The notes under the pieces: generated by a model
What the model was told of the DNA's origin: nothing
What the model saw: the letters and a program-made list of their open reading frames with translations, nothing else
The model's database searches: none
Made by a program: the position numbers and the translations under genes
Part shown: one piece after another, positions 26,537 to 35,615 of the stretch
Numbering within the stretch: position 1 is the stretch's first letter
Layout: each line of letters starts with the position of its first letter
Source of the DNA: Chitinimonas sp. BJYL2
GTDB lineage: Bacteria > Pseudomonadota > Gammaproteobacteria > Burkholderiales > Chitinimonadaceae
DNA: 64,000 bases
Assembly (NCBI RefSeq): GCF_027257935.1
Contig: NZ_JANZKW010000002.1
Location: 496,001-560,000, forward strand
Direction: 5' to 3'

Positions 26537-27835
26537 TCACGCCGGATGGCTTTGTCGCAACGGATCAGCAATTGCTGCGAGCAGGCTATCGAGACCGTGG
26601 CGTTCGACCGGCTTGAGCAAACCGATGCGGAGCGCCGCAAAGCGCGCCAGTTCGCGCAGGCGCCAATTGATTTCGTCGATGATACCCATGCTTTCAGTCA
26701 GCTCATCGGCCGCGGCATCAAATAGCGCCGAGCTGATTTCGCTGACCGGCACACTGCCTAGACCAGTGCGGAGGAAAGCCCGATGCAAGCCATTGAAGCG
26801 GGACTCCACCTCGGCCACCAGTTCACGACTCTCCAGATTATCGGCATCCACCTCGGCTCTGGATATGGCAGCGCGTACCGCATCCAGCGACCAAACGAGC
26901 CGGTTGACCGCTGTAAGTACACTGGACACCGTGTACAGCGCCAAGCCCGCCGACGGCGCCTGCCCCGCCAGCGCCTTGCGCAGGCAGCTCATGACTTCGG
27001 GTGCATGGCCCGAGGACATGACTTTGAGTGCCAGATCGAGTCGGGCCTGCGTATCAGACGCCTTGCCCAGCAGGCCTGTCGTCATCTCGGCGGCAGCCAG
27101 CAACTGGCCCGCTGGGGATATTTCGTCACCCGACAAGCCGCGTGGATAGCCACTGCCATCGATACGTTCATGATGTTCGCCGATCAACCGCGCCACAGCA
27201 GGCCCCAGACCGGTCGTATCTGCAACCAGCTTGCGGCCGACCACCGGATGCACGGCCAAGGCACGCCACTCGTCCGGGGTGACCAGATGCCCGCCACTGA
27301 GTACGACAGGGTCGATGTAAAGCTCGCCGATGTCGTGCAGCAAGGCTGCCGTGGCAAGGTTGATCTGGTCTGGCTCAGGCAGCGAGAGCCGCTCGGCCAG
27401 CGCCAGTGCGGTCAGGGTGACCAGCACGGCATGACGCATCGCCGCGCCCTCGGTGCGGTGCGCCAGGGTCAATAAAAGCAGGGAAACACGATCCAGACGT
27501 ACATTGCGCAAGTGCTGCGCCAACATCGCCACCCCTTGCTTGTCGACAAGCCGGGCCAGAATGGGCTGCTCGTCGACGAGCATGGTCGCCAACAGCATCA
27601 GGGCATCGACGGTGATGCCGTCGCTCACGCTGAGGCTTTGCACCAGGGGCCGCTGCAGCTTGTGCATGAGCAGGCGATCCTGAAACGATCGCGTCAGTTT
27701 GACGCCCTTGGCCAGCAGTTTGACCCCGGTATCGGTAAAGATGTCTTCCGCAACCTCCACCTCGCCCTCGTCGGCCAACGCCATGACACGATCAACAAAG
27801 TGCGGGTTCGCATGGTCCAGCAAGTGTTCGGACAT
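26537..27835 (-). CDS. HD-GYP domain protein
   Basis: The 432-residue protein has an uncharacterised N-terminal region (1-120), then an HD-GYP domain with the metal pair His167-Asp168 ('LLHDIGELYIDP'), the paired His221-His222 and 'DGSGYPRGL' (GYP at 229-231). All catalytic signatures are kept, so c-di-GMP hydrolysis is likely. A helical C-terminal extension of about 150 residues has no recognised fold. There is no membrane segment or receiver. The class III cyclase gene lies upstream on the same strand across a 65-base gap, so the two may share a transcript. Confidence 0.9.
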   Translation of the reverse strand: MSEHLLDHANPHFVDRVMALADEGEVEVAEDIFTDTGVKLLAKGVKLTRSFQDRLLMHKLQRPLVQSLSVSDGITVDALMLLATMLVDEQPILARLVDKQGVAMLAQHLRNVRLDRVSLLLLTLAHRTEGAAMRHAVLVTLTALALAERLSLPEPDQINLATAALLHDIGELYIDPVVLSGGHLVTPDEWRALAVHPVVGRKLVADTTGLGPAVARLIGEHHERIDGSGYPRGLSGDEISPAGQLLAAAEMTTGLLGKASDTQARLDLALKVMSSGHAPEVMSCLRKALAGQAPSAGLALYTVSSVLTAVNRLVWSLDAVRAAISRAEVDADNLESRELVAEVESRFNGLHRAFLRTGLGSVPVSEISSALFDAAADELTESMGIIDEINWRLRELARFAALRIGLLKPVERHGLDSLLAAIADPLRQSHPA

Positions 27836-27900
27836 GGTTAAGCTCTACGTGGGCTTTTCTGCTTTGTAGGTGAATCTGCCCGTGGCGGCCAGTCCGTGCC

Positions 27901-28500
27901 TCAGACCAAGGGGCGGAAAATGGTGCGTGAGCCGAACAGCAATCCCTGTGTCGCGAACCGGCGCGCGGGCAGGCGGGCGCGGAAGGTATCGGTAACGAGA
28001 ATTTCGCCGCCGCGGGCGGTTTCTTCCCCCAGCTTGGAGGCCGCATTGACTTCAGCCCCCCATATTTCCTGATTGTCCAACAGCAACACAGAGCCCCAAC
28101 CCAGCCCGATACACAGTTCAATACGCTCTTCGGTGACGCGATCCGTACTTGCCAACCGACAGGCAGTGACCATTGCGTGGGCGCAATCGAGGGCAGCACC
28201 CGCGTCGGCAAATACGGCCAGCATCGAATCCCCTTCACGCTTGAGACACCGTCCGCCGTGCGCTGTAATCGCCGGCAGGCAGATCGCTTCGTACTCATGA
28301 ATCAGCTGCAGGAAGTGAATGATGCCGAAAGCCTCCACTGATCGGGAAAAGCCGACCAGATCAGTAAACATGACGGCACGTTCACAACCGAAGCGCGCAT
28401 GGATTTGGGCATCGATGGCTGCCTTGTCCGCACCCGGCTTGCGCCGCTGCTGCAACAACTCAGCCAGGGCCTCGGCATCAAGCACGTCCGGCCTCGGCAA
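27901..28500 (-). CDS. Stand-alone class III adenylate/guanylate cyclase domain protein
   Basis: The 199-residue protein is essentially one cyclase homology domain. Metal-binding Asp47 ('VMFTDLVGFS') and Asp91 ('KREGDSMLAVF') are present, as is the purine-contacting Lys88. The transition-state segment reads 'GAEVNAASKLGE', with Asn152 kept and the usual Arg replaced by Lys156, which may lower activity. cAMP or cGMP could be the product; the sequence does not settle it. The start overlaps the end of the upstream decarboxylase-like gene by 23 bases. No sensor domain is attached. Confidence 0.88.
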   Translation of the reverse strand: MPRPDVLDAEALAELLQQRRKPGADKAAIDAQIHARFGCERAVMFTDLVGFSRSVEAFGIIHFLQLIHEYEAICLPAITAHGGRCLKREGDSMLAVFADAGAALDCAHAMVTACRLASTDRVTEERIELCIGLGWGSVLLLDNQEIWGAEVNAASKLGEETARGGEILVTDTFRARLPARRFATQGLLFGSRTIFRPLV

Positions 28501-28855
28501 TCACCTCGCGGGCTGCACGCACTGCATCCACACACAGCGGCACACCGGCATAAATGGCTGAGTGCATCAGCACCTCACGGATTTCATCCACCGTGGCGCC
28601 ATTATTGAGCGCACCACGAACATGGCCCTTGAGCTCCTGGGTACGCCCCAACGCTGCCAACATGGCGAGCGTAATGAAACTACGGGTCTTGCGGTCCAGC
28701 CCTTCGCGGTTCCAAACCGTGCCCCAGGCATGCTCGGTAATGAAATCCTGCAGGGGACGGCTGAAGTCGTCGGCATCAGCAAAGGCTTTATCGACAAATG
28801 CATCACCCATCACCTCGCGGCGCACCTTGAGGCCGCGATCAAATTGTTCGCTCAT
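28478..28855 (-). CDS. Carboxymuconolactone decarboxylase family protein (PcaC-like)
   Basis: This 125-residue protein has the layout of gamma-carboxymuconolactone decarboxylase: 'DFITEHAWGTVWNREGLD' and 'LNNGATVDEIREVLMHSAIYAGVP', including the family His. PcaC decarboxylates 4-carboxymuconolactone in the protocatechuate branch of the beta-ketoadipate route. No other pca gene is in the window, and the family also includes alkylhydroperoxidase-like proteins, so the substrate is open. The two-Cys CxxC motif of AhpD is absent. It is the first gene of a minus-strand cluster with the cyclase and the HD-GYP gene. Confidence 0.85.
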   Translation of the reverse strand: MSEQFDRGLKVRREVMGDAFVDKAFADADDFSRPLQDFITEHAWGTVWNREGLDRKTRSFITLAMLAALGRTQELKGHVRGALNNGATVDEIREVLMHSAIYAGVPLCVDAVRAAREVIAEAGRA

Positions 28856-29008
28856 ATCTATCCACCTGCCCGATTGTCTCGACAGGCAACATGATAGCCG
28901 CAGCCGAGATTACCTTGTCCGCCGTCCTCACCACACCGCATGGCACGCAACACCGCGAGGCAACGACTATGCTGTTGACGATGTGTAACGGTATCGAGGG
29001 GTAGCTGG

Positions 29009-29323
29009 ATGGGGGTGCTCGAACCCTTGCTGCGCAATGCGCGGTTCGGAAAATGGATAGGGCTGGCCGCGGCCTTGCTGGTCATGCTGGTGTGGTGGAA
29101 AACAGCGATTGACCCCGGCAAGGTCGTTGCACGCCATGAGGCAAGCGGGCGAATCGTGGAACGCCACCCCAAGACCTATGTCGTTGAGCTGGCATCGGGT
29201 CAGCGTGTGCGGGTATTCCGCCTCACAGAGCACGCCCAAGGGGATGTGGTGACCTTGGTAATGGAGCGCCACGAGTCCGGCGACGTCTTTGCCCGGCTTC
29301 CGGGTATGGCTAAGCAACCATGA
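29009..29323 (+). CDS. Small single-pass membrane protein of unknown function
   Basis: The 104-residue protein has one membrane helix (about 16-31, 'WIGLAAALLVMLVWW') and a C-terminal extracytoplasmic beta-rich region ('GRIVERHPKTYVVELASGQRVRVFR'). A GAGGGG site precedes the ATG. Its stop overlaps the start of the MscS-type channel gene (ATGA), so it may be an accessory subunit. I do not recognise a family. Confidence 0.75.
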   Translation: MGVLEPLLRNARFGKWIGLAAALLVMLVWWKTAIDPGKVVARHEASGRIVERHPKTYVVELASGQRVRVFRLTEHAQGDVVTLVMERHESGDVFARLPGMAKQP

Positions 29324-30675
29324 GAACCATCGTGCACGATAAGGCCCCGCTGCCCTGCTCCATCTCGCCATTCGTCATTCGTCTGATGGCATTGCGATTG
29401 CCGATCCTGCTTGTCTCACTCCCCGCTCTGGCGGCCGACAACACGCCCTTGTGGCACGGTATCGCCTTGGCCCTGTCCAGCCTGCTTGGCGGCATGATCC
29501 TACTGCTGCTGTTCCGCCGGCTCTGCCGGAAGGGGCACGCGCTGCTGGTCAAAGCCAGCCGACAGAGGGCTCGCCGGCTGGAACAGCGCACCCATCGCGT
29601 ACTGCGCGCCCAATCCCTGCTGCGCGTGTTGGGCGGAGGTCTGCGTCTGCTTCAGTTACTGGGCATCTTACTGATTCTCTACCTCACGGCCGAACTCGTG
29701 CTGAGCCAGTTCGAGGCCACTCGACCCATCGCGCGTCAGCTTGCCGGCTGGCTGCTGGACCCACTGCAGCAACTGGGCACCATGCTCGCTGAACAGATAC
29801 CCAAGCTGATTTTCCTGCTGGTACTCGCACTGGTGACACGCTACCTGCTCAGGGTAATCCGCTACCTGTTCCGGGAGATCGAGCGCGGCAATCTGCGGAT
29901 CGAGGGTTTCTACCCAGACTGGGCCAACCCGACGCAAAAGATCACCAGTTTCTTGCTGATCGTATTTGCACTGATGGTGGCGTACCCCTATATCCCCGGC
30001 TCCAGCTCCGATGCTTTCAAGGGTGTTTCCTTGTTTCTGGGTGTGCTGTTCTCGCTGGGCTCCACCGGTGCCATCTCCAATATCGTGGCCGGCGTGATCC
30101 TCACCTACATGCGCGCTTACCGCGCCGGCGATCTGGTGCGCATCGGGGATGTACAAGGCGTGGTGGTCAGCCACTCCCTGCTGGTGACCAAGCTGTACAC
30201 GATACGTAATCAGGAAATCACCATCCCGAACTCCGTCATTCTGCAAGGGCATGTGATCAATCTTTCGTCCGCCGGCGCCGCCAGAGGGGCGCTGGTTACA
30301 ACAGCAGTCACCATCGGCTACGACACGCCCTGGCGGCAAGTACATGCCATCCTGCTGGAGGCGGCCGCCGCCACGGAGGAAGTCTTGCCAACCCCCGCCC
30401 CGTTTGTCTTGCAGACCGAGCTGCAGGATTTCTATATCCGCTATGAGCTCAACGTATATACGAACCGCCCCGAGCGGCTACCGTTCGTGCTGTCTGCGCT
30501 CAACGCCCATGTGCAAGACAGTTTCAATTGCCATGGCGTCCAGATCATGTCGCCCCACTATTTTGACCGCGCCCGTGCTCCGGTCATCTCCGCGCCCGCA
30601 CAGTGGTACACCCAACCAGCAAAGCGCGAAGACCAAACCACAGATAAGCCCGGCAGCCCTTCGCCGCTTCGATAG
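29320..30675 (+). CDS. MscS-family mechanosensitive channel
   Basis: The 451-residue membrane protein has several N-terminal helices and then the MscS core: the pore-lining helix region ends in 'GSTGAISNIVAGVILTYMRA', and the beta domain follows with 'YRAGDLVRIGDVQGVVV' and 'TIRNQEITIPNSVIL'. It probably releases osmolytes on hypo-osmotic shock. The N-terminal extension (about 160 residues before the core) is longer than in E. coli MscS, placing it among larger MscS-like channels. It is translationally coupled to the small membrane protein upstream. Confidence 0.9.
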   Translation: MRTIVHDKAPLPCSISPFVIRLMALRLPILLVSLPALAADNTPLWHGIALALSSLLGGMILLLLFRRLCRKGHALLVKASRQRARRLEQRTHRVLRAQSLLRVLGGGLRLLQLLGILLILYLTAELVLSQFEATRPIARQLAGWLLDPLQQLGTMLAEQIPKLIFLLVLALVTRYLLRVIRYLFREIERGNLRIEGFYPDWANPTQKITSFLLIVFALMVAYPYIPGSSSDAFKGVSLFLGVLFSLGSTGAISNIVAGVILTYMRAYRAGDLVRIGDVQGVVVSHSLLVTKLYTIRNQEITIPNSVILQGHVINLSSAGAARGALVTTAVTIGYDTPWRQVHAILLEAAAATEEVLPTPAPFVLQTELQDFYIRYELNVYTNRPERLPFVLSALNAHVQDSFNCHGVQIMSPHYFDRARAPVISAPAQWYTQPAKREDQTTDKPGSPSPLR

Positions 30676-30680
30676 CTATA

Positions 30681-31421
30681 GTGGAAAAGATGAGAGCCCT
30701 AATTATTTTCTTGTGTTTGCTCGCCGCCCAAAGCTCACAGGCCTCGGTCGTCCAGATGGCCTTCGGCGAGAAGATCCCGCCGTTTTGTTTCCCGGCAAGC
30801 AATACCGGCATCGAACTAGAGGTCATCGGTGAGGCGTTGGCCTACCGGGGGCATGTGCTCAAACCGGTCTATTACCCGTTTGCACGTATTCCGGTTGCCT
30901 TCAAGGGCAAGGAGGTCAGCGCCGCCATGACCGATCTGGGTGAGGACCTGCGCCCCTTCGGCGGCCACTATGGCGACCCTGCGGTGGTGTACGACAACGT
31001 ACTGATCACGCTGAAATCACGCAACCTGCGCATCAGCAAGCCAGCAGACCTCAAGGGACTCTCGGTGATTTCGTTCCAGGGCGCCATCAAGCGCTATCCG
31101 GAATGGCTTGATCAGGTCAAGGCTGATGGGCGTTACTTCGAGCAGAATGATCAACGAGTGCAAGTTCTGACACTGGCTCGGGGGCGGTATGACGTGGTGC
31201 TGAGTGATCGCAGCATCTTTCGCTACTTCACCTTGCAACTCCAGAAAACAGAGGGTTTCCTGCCGCCAGCCGTCGAGGAACATCGCTTTACCGCGCTGAA
31301 TCCCATGGATTATCGTCCCGTGTTCCGCGATCCCAAAGTGCGCGACGACTTCAATATCGGGCTCAAACACCTCAAGGACTCAGGCCGCTTTCAGGCCATT
31401 TACGACAAGTATCTGAAGTAA
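30681..31421 (+). CDS. Orphan periplasmic solute-binding protein (SBP_bac_3-like)
   Basis: The 246-residue protein has a signal peptide ('RALIIFLCLLAAQSSQA') and a two-lobe amino-acid-type binding fold with 'ISKPADLKGLSVISFQGA' and the ending 'HLKDSGRFQAIYDKYLK'. The frame starts with GTG at 30681; an ATG at 30690 gives a cleaner signal peptide but has no spaced ribosome binding site. No ABC permease or ATPase is adjacent, so it may serve a distant transporter or act as a sensor ligand carrier. It starts five bases after the MscS stop. A similar orphan lies at 52340-53122. Confidence 0.82.
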   Translation: MEKMRALIIFLCLLAAQSSQASVVQMAFGEKIPPFCFPASNTGIELEVIGEALAYRGHVLKPVYYPFARIPVAFKGKEVSAAMTDLGEDLRPFGGHYGDPAVVYDNVLITLKSRNLRISKPADLKGLSVISFQGAIKRYPEWLDQVKADGRYFEQNDQRVQVLTLARGRYDVVLSDRSIFRYFTLQLQKTEGFLPPAVEEHRFTALNPMDYRPVFRDPKVRDDFNIGLKHLKDSGRFQAIYDKYLK

Positions 31422-31462
31422 GCGTCGATGTGGCTGGCCCCATGGCTTAAGCAACCACACAC

Positions 31463-31933
31463 TCAGACCGGCAGCACCGGCAACTGCAAGGTCTCCTTCA
31501 CTTCTTCCATCACCACATAACTGCGGCTCTCCACCGCACCAGGCAGATTCAGCAGGATGTCGCCGAGCAGCGTGCGGTACTGCGACATATCGGAAATCCG
31601 CGCCTTGACCAGATAGTCGAAATCACCCGATACCAAATGGCATTCGACGATGTTCGGCAACTTCATCACCTCACGCCGGAACTGATCGAAGATTTCTGCC
31701 GACTTGGCCGCCAGCCTTAGCTCTACAAATACAAGCTGCGCGCAGCCCACCGCACGCGGGTTCACGCGGGCGAAATAGCCTTCGATGATGCCGTCACGCT
31801 CCAGCCGTTTCACGCGCTCGGACGTAGGCGTAGTGGAAAGCCCTACCTTCTCAGCCAGCTCGGTCAAGGCCATGCGGCCATCTTGTTGTAGATAAATCAA
31901 TATCTTGCGATCAATCCGGTCGAGTTCACGCAT
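31463..31933 (-). CDS. lrp: Lrp/AsnC-family transcriptional regulator
   Basis: The 156-residue protein has an N-terminal winged helix ('LDRIDRKILIYLQQDGRM', 'LSTTPTSERVKRLERDGII') and a C-terminal RAM ligand-binding domain ('VECHLVSGDFDYLVKARISD'). The size and text match Lrp of proteobacteria. It is divergent from dadA, with 147 bases between the start codons, and Lrp proteins are known activators or repressors of dadAX in response to alanine or leucine. Local control of dadA is therefore likely. Whether it is the global Lrp cannot be told here. Confidence 0.93.
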   Translation of the reverse strand: MRELDRIDRKILIYLQQDGRMALTELAEKVGLSTTPTSERVKRLERDGIIEGYFARVNPRAVGCAQLVFVELRLAAKSAEIFDQFRREVMKLPNIVECHLVSGDFDYLVKARISDMSQYRTLLGDILLNLPGAVESRSYVVMEEVKETLQLPVLPV

Positions 31934-32080
31934 TCCGGTGGCAATCAGAGTTTTTCTCGCAAATAGCCTAACAAACAGGAATTAATCTCGCCACAGATAC
32001 CTAACTTGGCGGCACTTTTTGCGTATCCATCAATACACTGCGTGAAATTCCTGAACCAAATATTCAAAGGCAGACAACCC

Positions 32081-33382
32081 ATGCAAGTGATCGTGCTCGG
32101 CGGTGGTGTGATTGGTGTTTCGACGGCTTACTACCTAGCCAAGGCCGGCGCCAAGGTCACGGTGCTGGAACGCCAGAGTGGCGTCGCCATGGAAACCAGC
32201 TTTGCCAACGCCGGCCAGATCTCTCCGGGCTACTCGACGCCTTGGGCGGCCCCCGGCATCCCCACCAAGGCGATCAAGTGGCTGTTCCAGCGCCACGCTC
32301 CCTTGGCAATCCGTCCCGATGGCAGCCTGTTCCAACTGCAATGGATGGCGCAGATGCTGGCCAACTGCAACGACAGCGCCTATGCGATCAACAAGGAACG
32401 CATGATGCGGTTGTCCGAGTACAGCCGTGACTGCCTGCGCGCCCTGCGCAGCGAAATCGGTCTGGAATACGAACAGCGTACCGGCGGTACCCTGCAACTG
32501 TTCCGCAGCCAGTATCAGCTTGACGGCGCAGCGCGCGACATCCCTGTACTCGAAGCCTGCGGCGTACCGTTTGAACTGCTCGACGAAGCCGGTTGCGCCA
32601 TCGCCGAACCTGCGCTGGCCAAGGTGCCAGGGCGTGTGGTCGGCGGTCTGCGTTTGCCCAACGACGAAACCGGTGACTGCCAGCGCTTCACCACCGAGCT
32701 GGCCAAGCGCGCCGAGGCGCTGGGCGTCACCTTCCGCTTCAACACCGTGATCGATGAACTGGTCATGGAACGTGGCCGCATTGCCGGCGTAATGGTGGAC
32801 GGAAACCGCCTGACGGCCGACCATTATGTGGTTGCGATGGGCAGCTTCAGCCGCCAGCTGGTCAAGGATCTGGGCCTCAATCTGCCGGTCTACCCGACCA
32901 AGGGCTACTCGCTGACCGTGCCGATTACCAACCCCGATGGCGCACCCGTCTCCACCGTGCTCGATGAGACCTACAAGATTGCCATCACCCGTTTTGACGA
33001 CCGCATCCGCGTCGGTGGCATGGCCGAACTCGGCGGCTACGACCTGAGCCTGAACCCTCGCCGCCGCGAAACGCTGGAAATGGTAGTCAACGACCTGTTC
33101 CCCGAAGGGGGCAACGTCAAGGAGGCCAGCTTCTGGACCGGCCTGCGCCCGATGACACCCGATGGCACGCCCATCGTCGGCCGCACCCCCATCGCAAACC
33201 TGAGCCTGAACACCGGCCACGGCACGCTGGGCTGGACCATGGCCTGCGGCTCGGGCAAGTTGATGGCGGATATCGTCACCGGCCAGCGCCCGGAAATCCG
33301 CACAGAAGGCCTGGGCATCGATCGCTACGGCAAGAAAGCCATCGGCGCCCGCCTGCAAGGCTTCCAGCCCGCCACGGCCTGA
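32081..33382 (+). CDS. dadA: D-amino acid dehydrogenase small subunit DadA
   Basis: The start is taken at 32081, where the FAD-binding fold begins at once ('[20 protein letters not shown]'); a longer frame upstream is unsupported. The 433-residue protein has the DadA hallmarks '[19 protein letters not shown]' and '[16 protein letters not shown]'. It oxidises D-alanine and other D-amino acids to 2-oxo acids at the inner membrane, feeding electrons to the respiratory chain. Divergent Lrp and downstream alanine racemase make a complete alanine catabolic module. Confidence 0.97.
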   Translation: MQVIVLGGGVIGVSTAYYLAKAGAKVTVLERQSGVAMETSFANAGQISPGYSTPWAAPGIPTKAIKWLFQRHAPLAIRPDGSLFQLQWMAQMLANCNDSAYAINKERMMRLSEYSRDCLRALRSEIGLEYEQRTGGTLQLFRSQYQLDGAARDIPVLEACGVPFELLDEAGCAIAEPALAKVPGRVVGGLRLPNDETGDCQRFTTELAKRAEALGVTFRFNTVIDELVMERGRIAGVMVDGNRLTADHYVVAMGSFSRQLVKDLGLNLPVYPTKGYSLTVPITNPDGAPVSTVLDETYKIAITRFDDRIRVGGMAELGGYDLSLNPRRRETLEMVVNDLFPEGGNVKEASFWTGLRPMTPDGTPIVGRTPIANLSLNTGHGTLGWTMACGSGKLMADIVTGQRPEIRTEGLGIDRYGKKAIGARLQGFQPATA

Positions 33383-33395
33383 TCGTCCCTCCATA

Positions 33396-33429
33396 AGGTG
33401 GGTTAGCCGCCAAGCGGCGTAACCCACCT
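33396..33429. repeat. Palindromic intergenic repeat, copy 2
   Basis: Perfect arms AGGTGGGTTA and TAACCCACCT enclose a second stem GCCGC/GCGGC around CAA, with one unpaired G. This is the classic GGTGGGTTA..TAACCCACC palindrome seen in many unrelated bacterial genomes. It sits between dadA and dadX and could attenuate dadX transcription or stabilise dadA mRNA. Confidence 0.8.
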
Positions 33430-33520
33430 CTCCCCCTTTGCACCAAGCACCCACAGCCCCGCCGCCACACCCGCTGCGGCCCTGCGGTATGCTTGCAGCC
33501 ATCTCACCCGCCCACCTGCC

Positions 33521-34585
33521 ATGAGCCGCCCTCTCACTGCCACCATCGACCTCGCTGCCCTGCGCCACAACTACCTGCTGGCCAAGCGCCTGCATGGCGG
33601 CAAGGTCCTTGCCATCGTCAAGGCCAATGCGTATGGCCACGGCGCGGTGCGCTGTGCGCAGGCATTGGCTGATATTGCCGACGGCTTTGGCGTGGCGGCG
33701 ATTGAAGAGGCCATCCAGCTGCGAGAAGCGGGCATCGTCCAACCGATTCTGCTGCTGGAAGGCTGGTTCGAGGCCAGCGAACTGGCGCAGATTGCGCGCT
33801 ACGATCTATGGACGGCCTTGCACAGCCTGTGGCAAGTCGACGAACTGGCGGCCAGCCCGCTTGAACACCGCTTTACCGTCTGGGCCAAGATGGACAGCGG
33901 CATGCACCGCCTGGGCCTGCATCCCGATGATTTCCGCACCGCCGTCGAACGTCTGCGTGCCAGCGGCAAGGTGCGCGACCTGGTGGCCATGAGCCACTTT
34001 GCACGCGCTGATGAACTCGACAGCGATGCCACCCCCAAACAGATCGCCCGCTTTGAAGCCGCAACGGCGGGACTGAACCTGCCCACCAGCCTCAGCAACT
34101 CAGGCGGCATCCTTGCGTGGTCGCATGCCCATGGTGACTGGGGCCGTGCCGGCATTATGCTCTACGGCGGCGCTGGCACCGACCGCGTGCTGCCCGACTG
34201 GCCCCAACCCGTCATGCAGCTCGACAGCAAGGTGATCTCGGTACGCGATCTGCCCGCGGGCGAAGCCATCGGCTACGGCGCACGGTTTGTGACCGACGCC
34301 CCAACCCGCGTTGGCGTGGTTGCTTGCGGCTATGCCGATGGGTATCCGCGCGTCGTACCCACGGGCACACCCGTGCTGGTCAACGGCCAGCGCAGCCGCA
34401 TTATCGGCCGTGTGTCGATGGACATGATGACCATCGACCTCACCGGTCTGGATGCCGATATCGGGACACCGGTAAGGCTGTGGGGCGACGGCCTGCCGGC
34501 CAGCGAGATCGCCGCGGCGGCTGGCACCATCGATTACGAGCTGTTCTGCAACGTCAAACGTGCGCGGTTTGATTACCAAGGCTAA
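33521..34585 (+). CDS. dadX: Alanine racemase, catabolic type (DadX/Alr)
   Basis: The 354-residue PLP enzyme carries the cofactor Lys34 in 'AIVKANAYGHG' and the catalytic Tyr region 'GEAIGYGARF'. It interconverts L- and D-alanine. Placement after dadA, with Lrp opposite, fits the catabolic DadX role of supplying D-alanine to DadA, though it could also feed peptidoglycan synthesis if no second racemase exists. A 138-base gap with a palindromic repeat separates it from dadA, so it may have its own promoter. It converges tightly on a LysR gene, three bases from its stop. Confidence 0.96.
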   Translation: MSRPLTATIDLAALRHNYLLAKRLHGGKVLAIVKANAYGHGAVRCAQALADIADGFGVAAIEEAIQLREAGIVQPILLLEGWFEASELAQIARYDLWTALHSLWQVDELAASPLEHRFTVWAKMDSGMHRLGLHPDDFRTAVERLRASGKVRDLVAMSHFARADELDSDATPKQIARFEAATAGLNLPTSLSNSGGILAWSHAHGDWGRAGIMLYGGAGTDRVLPDWPQPVMQLDSKVISVRDLPAGEAIGYGARFVTDAPTRVGVVACGYADGYPRVVPTGTPVLVNGQRSRIIGRVSMDMMTIDLTGLDADIGTPVRLWGDGLPASEIAAAAGTIDYELFCNVKRARFDYQG

Positions 34586-34588
34586 GAC

Positions 34589-35500
34589 TCACACCAGCCT
34601 GTCGGCATCCTTGCCGAACACCTCGACCAGATAATCCACAAAGCAGCGTACCGCCGGGAGCAAGCCGCGCCGATGCGCATACACGGCCTGCAACCAGGCT
34701 TCGGGCATATGCCAGCCTGGCAGTACCCGCACCAGGGTGCCTGCCGCCAGCTCTTCCTCGCAGTACACCTCGGGCAGCATGGTCACGCCCAGCGCCGCCA
34801 GCGCCCCGGCCTTCCGCAAGATGAAATCGTCCGCGCCCAGGCGTGGCTCGGTCACCACCTCCACGCGGTGGCCGTTGGGCCCCTGCAAGGGCCAGCGTGT
34901 GCGCCTGTCCATATCCAGCGCGCCCAGCGAGGGTAGCTCAGCCAGTTGCTCGGGGGTATCGAGCACACGCCCGGCCAGCAGATGGGGATGCGCGACCAGA
35001 ATCGATTCGGCGCGGCGCAAGCGGCGAGCAACCAGCGAGGCGTCCTCATCACCGGGGGCGCGTACACGCAGGGCAATGTCCACGCCCTCCTCGATCACGT
35101 CCACGCGGCGATTGGTGAGCAGCACTTCCAGCCGCACCTTCGGGTACAGCGCCAGAAAACCCGGTACCACGCTGGTCAGCTGCGTCTGTGCCAGGCTCAC
35201 CGGGCACGATACGCGCAAGCGTCCGCGCGGCTCCGCACTCAGCGCCGCCACCGCCTCCTCGGCCGCATCAGCCTCCAGCAACATGGCCAGGCAATGCTGG
35301 TGGAAACGCTCGCCCACTTCAGTAAGCACCAGCTTGCGCGTCGTGCGGTGCAGCAAGCGCACACCCAAACGCGCTTCCAACTCGGCCACCCGGCGCGAGA
35401 GCGTGGACTTGGGCATCCCCAACAGGCGCCCTGCGGCGGCAAAGCCCCCCGCTTCCACCACGCGCGCAAAGTAATGCAGATCATTGAGGTCTTGCATCAA
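34589..35500 (-). CDS. LysR-family transcriptional regulator (next to azoR)
   Basis: The 303-residue protein has an N-terminal winged helix ('LHYFARVVEAGGFAAAGRLL', 'PKSTLSRRVAELEARLGVRL') and a LysR substrate domain. It belongs to the CrgA/DsdC-like group typical of regulators divergent from quinone or azo reductases. It is divergent from azoR with about 115 bases between starts, so it probably regulates that gene and itself. Two adjacent ATG codons can start it. The inducer is unknown, but quinones or electrophiles are typical. Confidence 0.93.
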   Translation of the reverse strand: MMQDLNDLHYFARVVEAGGFAAAGRLLGMPKSTLSRRVAELEARLGVRLLHRTTRKLVLTEVGERFHQHCLAMLLEADAAEEAVAALSAEPRGRLRVSCPVSLAQTQLTSVVPGFLALYPKVRLEVLLTNRRVDVIEEGVDIALRVRAPGDEDASLVARRLRRAESILVAHPHLLAGRVLDTPEQLAELPSLGALDMDRRTRWPLQGPNGHRVEVVTEPRLGADDFILRKAGALAALGVTMLPEVYCEEELAAGTLVRVLPGWHMPEAWLQAVYAHRRGLLPAVRCFVDYLVEVFGKDADRLV

Positions 35501-35615
35501 TTGAACTCACCAATGGAACAATGCATCGCATTCTAGCCATCTAGTTCGACATTCGCCGCATCAATACTATGCATTCCAAGACAGCGCCACTTCGGCGACG
35601 ACTTTGGAGATAGCC

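Noticed and set aside
32135-33742. A 535-codon minus-strand frame across dadA and the start of dadX
   Set aside because: Same shadow effect. It spans two real genes and a palindromic repeat and shows no coherent domain.
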